Assembly: GCF_000315425.1 (NCBI RefSeq)
Contig: NZ_JH992925.1
Span: 62,001 to 126,000 of the forward strand
Direction: 5' to 3'
DNA length: 64,000 bases
Source of the DNA: Massilia timonae CCUG 45783
Lineage (GTDB): Bacteria; Pseudomonadota; Gammaproteobacteria; Burkholderiales; Burkholderiaceae_D
Below the pieces are notes generated by a model. The model saw only the letters and a list, made by a program, of their open reading frames with translations, ran no database searches and had not been told where the DNA came from. Position 1 is the stretch's first letter, and each line of letters starts with the position of its first letter. The position numbers and the translations under genes are program-made. Shown here piece after piece: positions 52,294 to 61,010 of this stretch.

Positions 52294-52335
52294 ATGACCG
52301 CGTTGTCAACATTGACAACGCGGTCATTGTTTTTG
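52294..52335 (+). terminator. Strong terminator, 34-bp near-perfect palindrome
   Basis: ATGACCGCGTTGTCAA-CA-TTGACAACGCGGTCAT (52294-52327), 16-bp perfect arms with a 2-nt centre, then TGTTTTT. It ends the dehydrogenase/His-rich protein unit. Confidence 0.85.
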
Positions 52336-52414
52336 AGCAAACCAACCTTTACGAGCTCGTCCATCATGGTCGATGACCGGCGCCCCCCGGCCCGGCTTAC
52401 CGGATGGAGACGAG

Positions 52415-54253
52415 ATGATCCCGCAACCGCTTCTCAAGGCAGCCCTGCTGGCGGCTGCCGTCCTGTTCGCGCCCGCGTTCGTGCCCGCGCTTGTGCCCGC
52501 TGCGCTGGCCGCGCCGATGATGGGGCCGCCGCTCAAGCTGGACAGCAAGGCCCAGGCCCAGGTCGTCAACCAGCTGGTGGCGCGCCGGCCTGCGGTCGGC
52601 CTCGACGCCGACCACGGCTACAAGGTGATGGCCCAGCACCCGGGCGTGCAGGGCACCCATGTGGTGCGCGCCGCCCACCTGTACAAGGGTCTCAGGATTT
52701 TCGGCTCGGAATCCGTGGTGGTGCTCGACGCGCGCCGCCAGATCGTGTCCGAGAGCGCCTCGCCGCGGCGCCTGCACCTGGGCCGCGGCGCCGCCAACCG
52801 CATGCAGGGCGCCACCGGCGGCTTCAATATCAAGCCCACCATCAACCGCAAGGCCGCGATCGCCGTCGCGCTGCGCGACATGCCGGACGGCGTCGTCAAC
52901 GTGGTGGCGCCGACCGCCGAACTGCTGATCTATCCGATGATGCGCGACGAACGCGCGCCCGGCGCCGAGGGCAAGCTCGAGTCCGAGCTGAACGCGGTCG
53001 ACCTGGTGGAGGCGGTGGACCGCTACGAGCTGGCCTGGCTGGTGCGGCTGCGTATGCGCAGCGGTGAACAACCCTTGTACTACGACGTGGTCGTGAACGC
53101 CCGCGACGGCGAGATCATCGACCGCTGGAACATGCTGCAGACCGTCGAGGGCATCGGCAACAGCCAGTACAACGGCCAGGTCCCGCTCAGCACCACCTTC
53201 GCCAACAACGTCTACCAGATGCTCGACCCCGAACGCGGCAAGGGCGGGTCGTTCGGCGCGATGGCGATCACCAACGCCAACCACGGCACCTCGAGCGGCC
53301 GGGTGTATACCAACACCGTCAACACCTGGGGCGACGGCAAGCAGTTCGTCGAGGGCGGCAGCACCACGGGACCGAACGGCCAGACCGCCGCCGTCAACGC
53401 CATGTGGGGCCTGAAGAACACCTATGACATGCACAAGAACGTGCTGGGCTGGCTGGCGCTGGACGGCCAGGACACGGCCACCCACATCGCGGTGCACGTC
53501 AACCGCGGCTACGACAACGCCTATTACAGCGATACCTGCCGCTGCATGTTCATCGGCGACGGCACGTTCTTCACGAACCTGGGGTCGATCGACGTGGTCG
53601 GCCATGAGATGGGCCACGGCATCACGGCCGCCACCTCGAACCTGGTGTACTCGGGCGAGCCGGGTGGCCTGAACGAATCGAGTTCGGACATCGCGGGCGA
53701 GGTGGTCGAAGCCTATGCGCGCGGCGGCGGCGCCGGCGACGTGATCCCCGACACCGGCAACGACTGGATGCTGGGCAGCGAGATCAGCCGCACCGGCACG
53801 CCGCTGCGCTGGATGATCAAGCCGAGCAAGGACGGCAATAGTCACGACGCCTGGAGCACGGGCCTGCGCCGGCTGGACGTCCATTACAGCAGCGGCCCGA
53901 ACAACCGCATGTTCTATTTCCTGGCGAAGGGCTCGAGCGCGGACAACGCCAACGATGCCTGGAGCCGCTTCCTGGTCAAGCAGCCGCTGGCGATGACGGG
54001 CATCGGCATCGACAAGGCCTTCCGTATCTGGTTCCGCGCCAATACGACCAAGTTCACGTCCAGCACCAACTACGCCGACGCGCGCGCCAAGATGATCGAG
54101 GCGGCCGGCGAGCTGTATGGCGCAGGCGGACGCGAGGCGATCGCGGTGCAGCGCGCCTACGCCGCGATCAATGTGGGGGCGGACGTCGACGAGCCGGTGC
54201 CCGAGCCGTCGAGAGCCCCGGCTACTGGTCGGACATTAGTGGAAACGGATTGA
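52415..54253 (+). CDS. Secreted M4 (thermolysin-family) metallopeptidase
   Basis: 612-aa preproenzyme. Signal peptide (LLKAALLAAAVLFAPAFVPALVPAALA), propeptide with FTP/PepSY-like sequence (about 40-230), then the mature protease. The zinc site is HEMGH near residue 396 (VVGHEMGHGITAATSNLVYSG) and the third ligand Glu is in GGLNESSSDIAGEV. The C-terminal lobe has the M4 active-site His region DVHYSSGPNNRMFYFLAKG. GGAG precedes ATG 52415. Its 3' end overlaps the M23 gene on the other strand by 32 bp, and the last residues (RAPATGRTLVETD) are low-complexity tail. Confidence 0.93.
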   Translation: MIPQPLLKAALLAAAVLFAPAFVPALVPAALAAPMMGPPLKLDSKAQAQVVNQLVARRPAVGLDADHGYKVMAQHPGVQGTHVVRAAHLYKGLRIFGSESVVVLDARRQIVSESASPRRLHLGRGAANRMQGATGGFNIKPTINRKAAIAVALRDMPDGVVNVVAPTAELLIYPMMRDERAPGAEGKLESELNAVDLVEAVDRYELAWLVRLRMRSGEQPLYYDVVVNARDGEIIDRWNMLQTVEGIGNSQYNGQVPLSTTFANNVYQMLDPERGKGGSFGAMAITNANHGTSSGRVYTNTVNTWGDGKQFVEGGSTTGPNGQTAAVNAMWGLKNTYDMHKNVLGWLALDGQDTATHIAVHVNRGYDNAYYSDTCRCMFIGDGTFFTNLGSIDVVGHEMGHGITAATSNLVYSGEPGGLNESSSDIAGEVVEAYARGGGAGDVIPDTGNDWMLGSEISRTGTPLRWMIKPSKDGNSHDAWSTGLRRLDVHYSSGPNNRMFYFLAKGSSADNANDAWSRFLVKQPLAMTGIGIDKAFRIWFRANTTKFTSSTNYADARAKMIEAAGELYGAGGREAIAVQRAYAAINVGADVDEPVPEPSRAPATGRTLVETD

Positions 54254-54917
54254 GCGGCGTGCCTTTCCACCACTGCTTTTCGGGCGTCAGCGCGACGACG
54301 GCGAAGTGCAGGTGCGGCGCGGCTGGATCGGCATTGCCGGTCGCGCCGACGTAGCCGACGATGTCGCCGCGCTTGACGTCCATGCCTTCCTTGATATTGT
54401 CGGCGTAGCGGTCGAGGTGGGCGTAGTAATAGGCATACTGCTCGCTCGGATCGAACTGGTAGACCGTCAGGCCGCCCGGTTTGCTCTGGAACAGCTTGAC
54501 CACCTTGCCGTCGGCCGCCGCGCGCACCGGCGTGCCGGTCGGCGCCATGATGTCGAGCGCTTCGTGCTGGCGCTGCTCGCCACGCGGCTGGTCATACGTG
54601 TCGGTCAGCTGGTTCGACGCGATGCCCTGGACCGGCACCAGCAGCTTGCCGGGAACGGTGGCCGGGGCCATGGGCGCGGCGCCGTCGGCGTGTTCCGGAC
54701 GCAGCGGCAGGTCGGCCTCGAGCAGGTTCGGTTCGACCACCGGCGCGGGCGGCAGCTGGCCCTCGATCTGCGCCGCAGGCACGCCGCCCGGGTTCGAGCT
54801 CGGGGGCGCGGTGGCGACGACCTCCGGCGCCGGCGAGCCTGAATCGTCGCTCAGCAGCACGAACAACACCCCGGCGCCCAACAGCGCGCCAACGATCAGG
54901 GTCATCAACCATTTCAT
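54222..54917 (-). CDS. M23 peptidase (LytM-type) family protein
   Basis: 231-aa membrane-anchored or exported protein. The N-terminal hydrophobic segment MKWLMTLIVGALLGAGVLFVLL is followed by a Pro/Ala-rich linker and a LytM domain with H118-x3-D122 (HEALDIMAPTGTPVRAA) and H202-L-H204 (PHLHFAVVAL), so the zinc ligands are intact and it is likely a peptidoglycan endopeptidase. GGAGGA precedes the ATG at 54917; an extension to 55130 lies in the upstream gene. It follows the L,D-transpeptidase gene by 50 bp on the same strand, so both probably act on the wall together. Confidence 0.9.
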   Translation of the reverse strand: MKWLMTLIVGALLGAGVLFVLLSDDSGSPAPEVVATAPPSSNPGGVPAAQIEGQLPPAPVVEPNLLEADLPLRPEHADGAAPMAPATVPGKLLVPVQGIASNQLTDTYDQPRGEQRQHEALDIMAPTGTPVRAAADGKVVKLFQSKPGGLTVYQFDPSEQYAYYYAHLDRYADNIKEGMDVKRGDIVGYVGATGNADPAAPHLHFAVVALTPEKQWWKGTPLNPFPLMSDQ

Positions 54918-54967
54918 CGCGTCCTCCGTCCGGCGCCTCCCGCGCCGCTGGTTTGTTGATATGAAGA

Positions 54968-56005
54968 TTATTTGACGAGTTCGACGTCGGTGTCTTCGCC
55001 GACCACGGCGCCCACTTCCGCGGCGCTCCAGTTGGTCAGGCGGATGCAGCCATGCGACTCGGTCTTGCCCACGTGGCCCGGCACCGGGGTGCCGTGGATG
55101 CCGTAGTGCGGCTTGGACAGGTCGATCCACATCACGCCGACCGGGTTGTTCGGGCCAGGCTTGATCTGGGTCTTGCTGTCGCCAGGCTTGGCGTCCCAGA
55201 ACAGTTTCGGGTTGTAGTTGTAGACCGGGTTGGCATGCACGCCATTGATCTTCCAGTTGCCGATCGGCAGTGGATCGCGCTTGCTGCCGGTCGACACCGG
55301 ATACTGGGCCAGCAACTGGCCGCCGGCGTCATACAACTGCAGGGTCTTGGTCGAATCGCGCACCACGACCTTCGCTGCCGGCGGCAGCGGCTGCTTGCCG
55401 CTCACATGCGGCACCACGATCCGTTCGCCGGCCTGCGACAGCGACTTGCCCGGGTTCAGGCGCTGCAGCAGGGCCGGGCTGGCATGGAATTTTTCGCCCA
55501 GGCCTTCGAGCGCCGTGGCGTAGCCGAGCGCGGGCAGTTTGGCCTTGCCCATCATGGTGTCCGGGATCGGCTGGAAGGGGCCGGCCACGTCTTCCGCGGC
55601 GATCGTGTATTCGGCCAGGGTCGGGCTGGCGTCGGCGTTCAGCGCGTTCCAGGTGGCTTCGTCGAGCTTGCCCGTGACCGGGAGATTGCGCTGGGCCTGG
55701 AAGGTGTTCAGGGCCTGGCGCATGTTCGAGCCATAGGCGCCGTCGATTTCGCCCGGCGACAGGTACTGGCGCTCGAGCAGCACCTGGGCCCGCAGCAGGC
55801 GTTCGAACTCGGCCTGTTCGGCGATGGCGGGATCCTGGACCGCGCCGGCCGGCGCAGGCGCGGCCTGCATGGGCGTGCCCGGTGCGGCTTGCTGCTGCAG
55901 CGGCTGCTGGACAGGAGCTGGCTGGCCAACCGGCTGCTGCGCGAAGGCATGAGGGAAGACGCCTCCAAGGGCGGCGATCAGGGTCAGTGCGGTGGCTTTC
56001 TTCAT
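54968..56005 (-). CDS. L,D-transpeptidase with peptidoglycan-binding domain
   Basis: 345-aa exported enzyme. Signal peptide MKKATALTLIAALGGVFPHAFA, a Gln/Pro/Ala-rich stretch (about 23-60), a PG_binding_1-like domain (about 75-125; LSPGEIDGAYGSNMRQALNTFQ), a LysM-like region (LGEKFHASPALLQRLNPGKSL), and a YkuD catalytic domain with HGTPVPG and SHGCIRL where Cys320 is the nucleophile. It forms 3-3 crosslinks or attaches lipoprotein to peptidoglycan. AGGAG precedes the ATG. It is divergent from the ferredoxin gene and upstream of the M23 gene. Confidence 0.93.
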   Translation of the reverse strand: MKKATALTLIAALGGVFPHAFAQQPVGQPAPVQQPLQQQAAPGTPMQAAPAPAGAVQDPAIAEQAEFERLLRAQVLLERQYLSPGEIDGAYGSNMRQALNTFQAQRNLPVTGKLDEATWNALNADASPTLAEYTIAAEDVAGPFQPIPDTMMGKAKLPALGYATALEGLGEKFHASPALLQRLNPGKSLSQAGERIVVPHVSGKQPLPPAAKVVVRDSTKTLQLYDAGGQLLAQYPVSTGSKRDPLPIGNWKINGVHANPVYNYNPKLFWDAKPGDSKTQIKPGPNNPVGVMWIDLSKPHYGIHGTPVPGHVGKTESHGCIRLTNWSAAEVGAVVGEDTDVELVK

Positions 56006-56128
56006 ACGGTCTCCTGCAATATGCTTCTGGAAACCTTAGCGTAATGACATGAATCAAGCGGGTCTGTGCGTGAACGAACTCTTCAATCTTGTCCAGTTTG
56101 TTCCACCAGGCGCTACAATCCATGCACC

Positions 56129-56428
56129 ATGCCGACCCGTCATACCGTCATCCTCGAACCCCTCGGCGCCGGCTTTTCCGCGCAGGAAGACACGACCCTG
56201 CTGCAGGCGCTCGAGGCGGCCGGCTTCGACGCCCCCAGTTCTTGCCGCAACGGCACCTGCCGCACCTGCATCTGCCGCCTGCGGCAAGGCACGGTGGCCT
56301 ACACCATCGAGTGGCCCGGCCTGTCGTTCGACGAGAAGCGGGAAGGCTATATTTTGCCTTGTGTGGCGCTGGCGCGCAGCGATTTGGTGGTCGATCTGCC
56401 GCTGGCGCGGCGGGTTCGGTTCGACTGA
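56129..56428 (+). CDS. Plant-type [2Fe-2S] ferredoxin
   Basis: 99-aa ferredoxin. Cluster ligands are Cys39, Cys44 and Cys47 (SSCRNGTCRTCIC) and Cys78 (ILPCVA), the C-x4-C-x2-C-x30-C spacing of plant-type ferredoxins. It is a stand-alone electron carrier; the partner oxygenase or reductase is not in the window. The Met at 56129 (MPTRHTVILE) is chosen over the ORF start at 56066. It is convergent with the GlxA-type regulator, 15 bp apart. Confidence 0.9.
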   Translation: MPTRHTVILEPLGAGFSAQEDTTLLQALEAAGFDAPSSCRNGTCRTCICRLRQGTVAYTIEWPGLSFDEKREGYILPCVALARSDLVVDLPLARRVRFD

Positions 56429-56443
56429 CGCGCCAGGCGGCGC

Positions 56444-57475
56444 TCATGCGGCGCTGTCGAGTCCGGTCGTTGCAAAGCGTTCGCGGTACAGCTTCGGGGT
56501 AATGCCCAGCTTCTTCATGAACACCCGCCGCATATGCGCCTCGTCGCTGAAGCAGGCGCGCGCCGCCACCGTCTTCAAGGGCAGCGCAATGTCGGCCAGC
56601 AGGTGGGTGGCCCGTTCGAAGCGGCTGGCCTCGATGAATTCCTGGGCGCTCAGGCCCACCTCTTGCTGGAACACGCGGGCGAAGTGGCGCTCGCTCATCA
56701 TCGCCCTGGCGGCCAGCTGCGCCGTCGTGAAGCGTTCGTGCAGATTGTCCAGGATCCAGTTCTGCAATTCGCGGATGTTCGGGCGCGCGGTGCGTTCGCT
56801 CTTGAGGTAGGAGCTGAATTGCGACTGGCCGCCGGGACGCTTCAGGTAGACCACCATTTCGGTGGCCACCTCGAGCGCCAGGTCGCGCCCGAAATCTTCC
56901 TCGACCAGGGCCAGCGCCAGGTCCATGCCGGCGGTGACGCCGGCCGAGGTCCACAGCTTGCCGTCGCGGATGAAGATCGCGTCGGCCTCGACCGCGATGG
57001 CGGGGTGAAACGCCTGCAGGCGCTCGGCCACGCTCCAGTGGGTGGTGGCGCGCTTGCCGTCGAGTACTCCGGCGGCGGCGAGAAAGAAGGCGCCCGAACA
57101 GAGCGAGGCCAGACGTTCGATGCGGGGGCAGGCCGCCGCCACCCAGTCGACGATCGCGGCGCCGTCCGCCAGGGCCGCCTCGATGTGGCGGGCGCCGACC
57201 ACGATCGCGCTGTGGGGCAGGGACAGCGTGTTCAATACCTTGGTCGCCTCGAGCGACATCAGGGTGTCCGACGGCACCGGGCCGAGACGGTATGAGGCAA
57301 TGCGCACGTCGTAGCCGGGCGGCCGCTGACGGCGTGCGAGATGCAGGTTGGCGTACTCGAACACCGACATCGGCCCGATCGCCTCGACGGCCTTGAAGCC
57401 GGGGTAGACCACGATGTCGACGGTCCGGGTGCGCTCCGCGATGGCGTCGGTGGCGGGTGGGGGCGTGCTGGTCAT
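56444..57475 (-). CDS. GlxA-family AraC-type regulator
   Basis: 343-aa regulator with an N-terminal DJ-1/PfpI-like (class I amidotransferase fold) sensor and a C-terminal AraC helix-turn-helix. The sensor has VDIVVYPGFKAVEAIGPMSVFEYAN and the nucleophile-elbow region ASLCSGAFFLAAAGVLDGK, and the HTH pair spans NWILDNLHERFTTAQLAARAMMSERHFARVF and ATHLLADIALPLKTVAARACFSDEAHMRRVF. The Met at 57475 (MTSTPPPAT) is chosen because a direct-repeat operator lies just upstream, inside the longer ORF. It is divergent from frmA over 134 bp and is the probable regulator of that gene. Confidence 0.87.
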   Translation of the reverse strand: MTSTPPPATDAIAERTRTVDIVVYPGFKAVEAIGPMSVFEYANLHLARRQRPPGYDVRIASYRLGPVPSDTLMSLEATKVLNTLSLPHSAIVVGARHIEAALADGAAIVDWVAAACPRIERLASLCSGAFFLAAAGVLDGKRATTHWSVAERLQAFHPAIAVEADAIFIRDGKLWTSAGVTAGMDLALALVEEDFGRDLALEVATEMVVYLKRPGGQSQFSSYLKSERTARPNIRELQNWILDNLHERFTTAQLAARAMMSERHFARVFQQEVGLSAQEFIEASRFERATHLLADIALPLKTVAARACFSDEAHMRRVFMKKLGITPKLYRERFATTGLDSAA

Positions 57476-57496
57476 GCGCCATTGTCGCCGCAGCCA

Positions 57497-57529
57497 GCGG
57501 CAAAATCCAGTCTTCATGCGGCAAAATCC
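57497..57529. promoter_or_regulatory. AraC-type direct-repeat operator between regulator and frmA
   Basis: GCGGCAAAATCC occurs at 57497-57508 and 57518-57529, exact copies 21 bp apart, two DNA turns, the classic arrangement for an AraC-family dimer. It lies 80 bp before frmA and 22 bp before the regulator start. Confidence 0.7.
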
Positions 57530-57609
57530 TGCCATTCTCGCGTCCTGCGGTCCAGGGCGCGGGTCCGGGCGCGCATACTGTCGGCCAATCAAATCAAACG
57601 AGGATCACC

Positions 57610-58716
57610 ATGAAAACCAAAGCAGCCGTCGCCTGGCAGGCGGGCCAGCCGCTGACGATCGAGGAAGTGGACCTGCAAGGCCCGCGCGCAGGCGAGGTGC
57701 TGGTCGAGCTGAAGGCCACCGGCATCTGCCACACCGATTACTACACGCTGTCGGGCGCCGATCCGGAAGGCCTGTTCCCGGCGATCCTGGGCCACGAGGG
57801 CGCCGGCGTCGTGGTCGACGTCGGCCCGGGCGTGACCACCCTCAGGAAGGACGACCACGTCATCCCGCTGTACACGCCGGAGTGCCGCCAGTGCAAATTC
57901 TGCCTGTCGCGCAAGACCAATCTGTGCCAGGCGATCCGCTCGACCCAGGGGCGCGGCCTGATGCCCGATGCCACCTCGCGCTTTTCGCTGGACGGCAAGC
58001 CGCTGTTCCACTACATGGGCACGTCGACCTTCTCGAACTACATCGTGGTGCCCGAGATTGCGCTGGCGAAGATCCGCAGCGACGCGCCGTTCGACAAGGT
58101 CTGCTACATCGGCTGCGGCGTCACCACCGGCGTCGGCGCGGTGCTGTTCTCGGCCAAGGTGGAGGCCGGGGCCAACGTGGTCGTGTTCGGGCTCGGCGGC
58201 ATCGGCCTGAACGTGATCCAGGCCGCGAAGATGGTTGGCGCCGACAAGATCATCGGCGTCGACATCAACCCGGCGCGCGAAGCCATGGCCCGCAAGTTCG
58301 GCATGACCGATTTCATCAATCCGAACGAGGTCGCGAACGTGGTCGACCACATCGTGCAACTGACCGACGGCGGCGCCGACTACAGCTTCGAGTGCGTCGG
58401 CAACACCACGCTGATGCGCCAGGCGCTCGAATGCACCCATAAAGGCTGGGGCCAGTCCTTCATCATCGGCGTGGCCGCCGCCGGCCAGGAAATCGCGACC
58501 CGGCCGTTCCAGCTGGTGACCGGGCGCGAGTGGAAGGGCTCGGCCTTCGGCGGCGCGCGCGGACGCACCGACGTGCCGAAGATCGTCGACTGGTACATGG
58601 AGGGCAAGCTCAATATCGACGACCTGATCACGCACCGCCTGCCGCTCGAACGCATCAACGAAGGCTTCGACCTGATGAAGAGCGGCGAATCGATCCGCTC
58701 GGTGGTGCTCTACTGA
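57610..58716 (+). CDS. frmA: S-(hydroxymethyl)glutathione dehydrogenase / class III alcohol dehydrogenase
   Basis: 368-aa zinc dehydrogenase that oxidises the formaldehyde-glutathione adduct. Catalytic zinc ligands: ATGICHTDYYTLSG and GHEGAGVV. Structural zinc lobe: CRQCKFCLSRKTNLC. The class III signature Gly-rich loop is GLGGIGLNVIQAAKMVGADKIIGVDIN. Length matches FrmA/AdhC. ACGAGG precedes ATG 57610; the ORF from 57457 is promoter region. frmB (S-formylglutathione hydrolase) is not adjacent. Confidence 0.95.
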   Translation: MKTKAAVAWQAGQPLTIEEVDLQGPRAGEVLVELKATGICHTDYYTLSGADPEGLFPAILGHEGAGVVVDVGPGVTTLRKDDHVIPLYTPECRQCKFCLSRKTNLCQAIRSTQGRGLMPDATSRFSLDGKPLFHYMGTSTFSNYIVVPEIALAKIRSDAPFDKVCYIGCGVTTGVGAVLFSAKVEAGANVVVFGLGGIGLNVIQAAKMVGADKIIGVDINPAREAMARKFGMTDFINPNEVANVVDHIVQLTDGGADYSFECVGNTTLMRQALECTHKGWGQSFIIGVAAAGQEIATRPFQLVTGREWKGSAFGGARGRTDVPKIVDWYMEGKLNIDDLITHRLPLERINEGFDLMKSGESIRSVVLY

Positions 58717-58739
58717 CGAATGGCCGAATAGCGCCCGGC

Positions 58740-59747
58740 TTACCGGGCCGGCAGCGCGAGCGCTTCGTGCGCGGCGCTGGCCGCGACCCCGACCTTCTCG
58801 CCGCCGCCCATCAGGTAGACGCGGTTGCCGACCACTGCCGCGCCGTGTCCATGGCGCGGCGTCGGCATGGCCGGCAGCGCCGACCAGCGGTCCAGTGCCG
58901 GGTCGTATACCCAGGATTCGGCGAACACCTTGGCTTGCGGGACGAACTGCTCGCCGCCGAACACATACAGCTTTCCGTCATGGGCGGCCGCCGCCAGGCC
59001 GCCCTGGGCCAGCGGCATGGGCGCGCGGGTCTCCCAGCGATCGCGGGCCGGGTCATACACTTCCAGCGTCGCCACGTTGACCGGACGCGACCTGCCGTCG
59101 GCCTGCTCGACCATCTGCCGTCCGCCCACGACGTAGATCTTGTCGCCGATCGCGGCGCCGGCCGCGCTGTTGCGCGCGCTGGGGGCGTCCGCGATGCGCG
59201 ACCAGCGGCCCGAGCGTGGGTCCAGGACCTCGGCGCGGTTGGTGTCGGCGTGTTCGCTGATGTGCTTCGCATCGGGGCTGGTCGGCATGCGTCCGCCGAT
59301 GAAGTAGATCTTGCCGCCGCTCGTTGCCACCACGCCTTCGGCCCGGGGCTGCGGTAGGGCGGGGCCGTTCGACCAGCGGTCGGACTTCGGGTCGTAGATG
59401 AAGACCGAGGCGTGGGCGCGCCAGTCGGGAATCGCGCCGGAGAAGCCGCCGATGCCGTAGATCTTGCCGCCGGCCGCGGCCAGGGCGATGTGGTGGCGGC
59501 CTTCGGGCAGCGGCGCCAGCCTGGTCCAGCGATCCGCTCCCGCGTCATAGGCTTCGAAGAGGTCGGTGAAGCCCGGCGCCGCGCTCAGGATGCCGCCGGC
59601 CACGTAGACCTTGTCGTCCAGCACGGTCGGATAGATTTCCTGGCGCGCCAGCGAGGCGTCGGCCACGCGCGACCAGGACTGCGCCAGCGCAGCAGCAGAA
59701 GTGGCGAGCAAGCTCATCGCCAGCAGCGCCGGCACGATCGGTTTCAA
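58740..59747 (-). CDS. Exported kelch-repeat protein
   Basis: 335-aa secreted beta-propeller with at least five kelch repeats (VYVAGG, IYGIGG, IYFIGG, IYVVGG, LYVFGG, VYLMGG, each followed by D/W blocks such as DRWSNGPALPQPR). I chose TTG 59747 because AAGGAG lies 8 nt upstream and the product starts with a canonical signal peptide (KPIVPALLAMSLLATSAAALA). The alternative ATG 59771 forms an ATGA overlap with the upstream hydrolase stop but has no ribosome site. Co-transcribed with the alpha/beta hydrolase gene. Kelch propellers bind or enclose other proteins or sugars; the partner is unknown. Confidence 0.82.
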   Translation of the reverse strand: MKPIVPALLAMSLLATSAAALAQSWSRVADASLARQEIYPTVLDDKVYVAGGILSAAPGFTDLFEAYDAGADRWTRLAPLPEGRHHIALAAAGGKIYGIGGFSGAIPDWRAHASVFIYDPKSDRWSNGPALPQPRAEGVVATSGGKIYFIGGRMPTSPDAKHISEHADTNRAEVLDPRSGRWSRIADAPSARNSAAGAAIGDKIYVVGGRQMVEQADGRSRPVNVATLEVYDPARDRWETRAPMPLAQGGLAAAAHDGKLYVFGGEQFVPQAKVFAESWVYDPALDRWSALPAMPTPRHGHGAAVVGNRVYLMGGGEKVGVAASAAHEALALPAR

Positions 59748-59767
59748 GATGGAGACTCCTTCGTGTT

Positions 59768-60673
59768 TCATTGAATGCCCAGCGCCTGTTCGATCACCCG
59801 CAGCACGTGCGGCCAGGCGGGCGAGGTCGCGGCCACTTCGTCGTAGTGGCTGGCGTCCGGCAGGATCACGACCTCGGCCGCGTCGCCGGCGGCCTTTGCG
59901 CGCGCCGCGTAGTCGTGGGCCACCCGTGGCGGCGAGATCGTGTCGAGCGCCCCGGTCACGAGCCAGGTGCGGCTGCCGTTGGGCATCAGGTCGGCGGCGT
60001 TGGTGTCGACCAGCACGTCCGGCCGTTCGGGACTCGGCGTGCCGGCCAGTTGCGCGATGTCGCGATCGCAGCTGGACTTGATCAGCGCCGCTTCATGGCG
60101 CAGGTCGGCCAGGCCGCCCAGGCTGACGATGCGGTCGACCTTCAGGCCATCGGGGTGGTAGAGGGGGCTGCCGGCCGGGATGCGCGCCCGGCCCGCGATC
60201 CACTGCACCAGCTGGCCGCCGGCCGAATGGCCCACGGCGACGATGCGTTCCAGGTCGAGCTTGTGCGCCGCCGCATTGGCCGCGAGCAGGTCGAGCGCCG
60301 CATGCATGTCGAGGTACATGCCGGGATAGCCGCCGCCTTCCTCGTCCACGCGCCGGTATTCGACGTTCCAGACGGCGATGCCGCGCGCGGCCAGGGCGCC
60401 GGCCATATTGCGGAACTGGCGGATGCCGCCGAACTTGCTGGTCCAGCAGCCGCCATGCACCAGCACCGCCACCGGGAACGGCCCCGCGCCCTGCGGCACG
60501 AACAGTTCGGCATATTGCGAGGGGGCGGGGCCATAGGCGAGCCTGGCGGTGGGGGCGGGGCCGGTCAGGGCCAGGTATTCATCGAGTTTCATGGGACTGG
60601 GATGCGTCGGGGCGGCGTGGGCGTTCAGAAGCGCGCCGAACAGGAGGGCAGGAAGCAGGCTGGACAGTCGCAT
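59768..60673 (-). CDS. Secreted alpha/beta hydrolase (esterase type)
   Basis: 301-aa exported hydrolase. Signal peptide MRLSSLLPALLFGALLNAHA, then VAVLVHGGCWTSKFGGIRQF (oxyanion HGG), the nucleophile elbow GHSAGGQ with its Ser, and C-terminal SHYDEVAATS containing the catalytic His. It resembles the kynurenine-formamidase/BD-FAE-type esterase group. The Met at 60673 is preferred over 60733. The kelch gene follows it on the same strand with essentially no gap, so they form an operon. Confidence 0.88.
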   Translation of the reverse strand: MRLSSLLPALLFGALLNAHAAPTHPSPMKLDEYLALTGPAPTARLAYGPAPSQYAELFVPQGAGPFPVAVLVHGGCWTSKFGGIRQFRNMAGALAARGIAVWNVEYRRVDEEGGGYPGMYLDMHAALDLLAANAAAHKLDLERIVAVGHSAGGQLVQWIAGRARIPAGSPLYHPDGLKVDRIVSLGGLADLRHEAALIKSSCDRDIAQLAGTPSPERPDVLVDTNAADLMPNGSRTWLVTGALDTISPPRVAHDYAARAKAAGDAAEVVILPDASHYDEVAATSPAWPHVLRVIEQALGIQ

Positions 60674-60821
60674 GGGCAGGATGACAATGACAGGACAGCC
60701 GCCACTATAGCCGAGTTGCAGCGCGTGGAACATGGCGGCATGGGCCGCCCAATCGAAAATCCCGGCGCCGGGATACGTGCTAGGCTGGTGTCGACTTCAT
60801 CCACTGATCGGGAGGGGAAAC

Positions 60822-61010
60822 ATGAGCAACTCCAAGTCGAGCGGCGCCCAGAACAAGCAGTCGGGCGCACCGGGCAACCTGTCCGAGGAAGACCAGGCCA
60901 AACAGCGCGCCGGCAAGTCGGACAAGAGCAGCCACAATGCCAAGTCGCGCATCAAGGCCGGCACCAGCGAAGGCGCCGGCGGCGGCGCCAAGCAGAAGGC
61001 CAGGCGCTGA
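60822..61010 (+). CDS. Small hydrophilic protein, 62 aa
   Basis: Very polar, Gly/Ser/Lys-rich, low in hydrophobic residues (QNKQSGAPGNLSEEDQ, KSDKSSHNAKSRIKAG), so probably disordered, like stress-associated hydrophilic proteins. GGGAGGGG lies 4-6 nt before ATG 60822, a strong ribosome site. No known domain. Confidence 0.6.
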   Translation: MSNSKSSGAQNKQSGAPGNLSEEDQAKQRAGKSDKSSHNAKSRIKAGTSEGAGGGAKQKARR

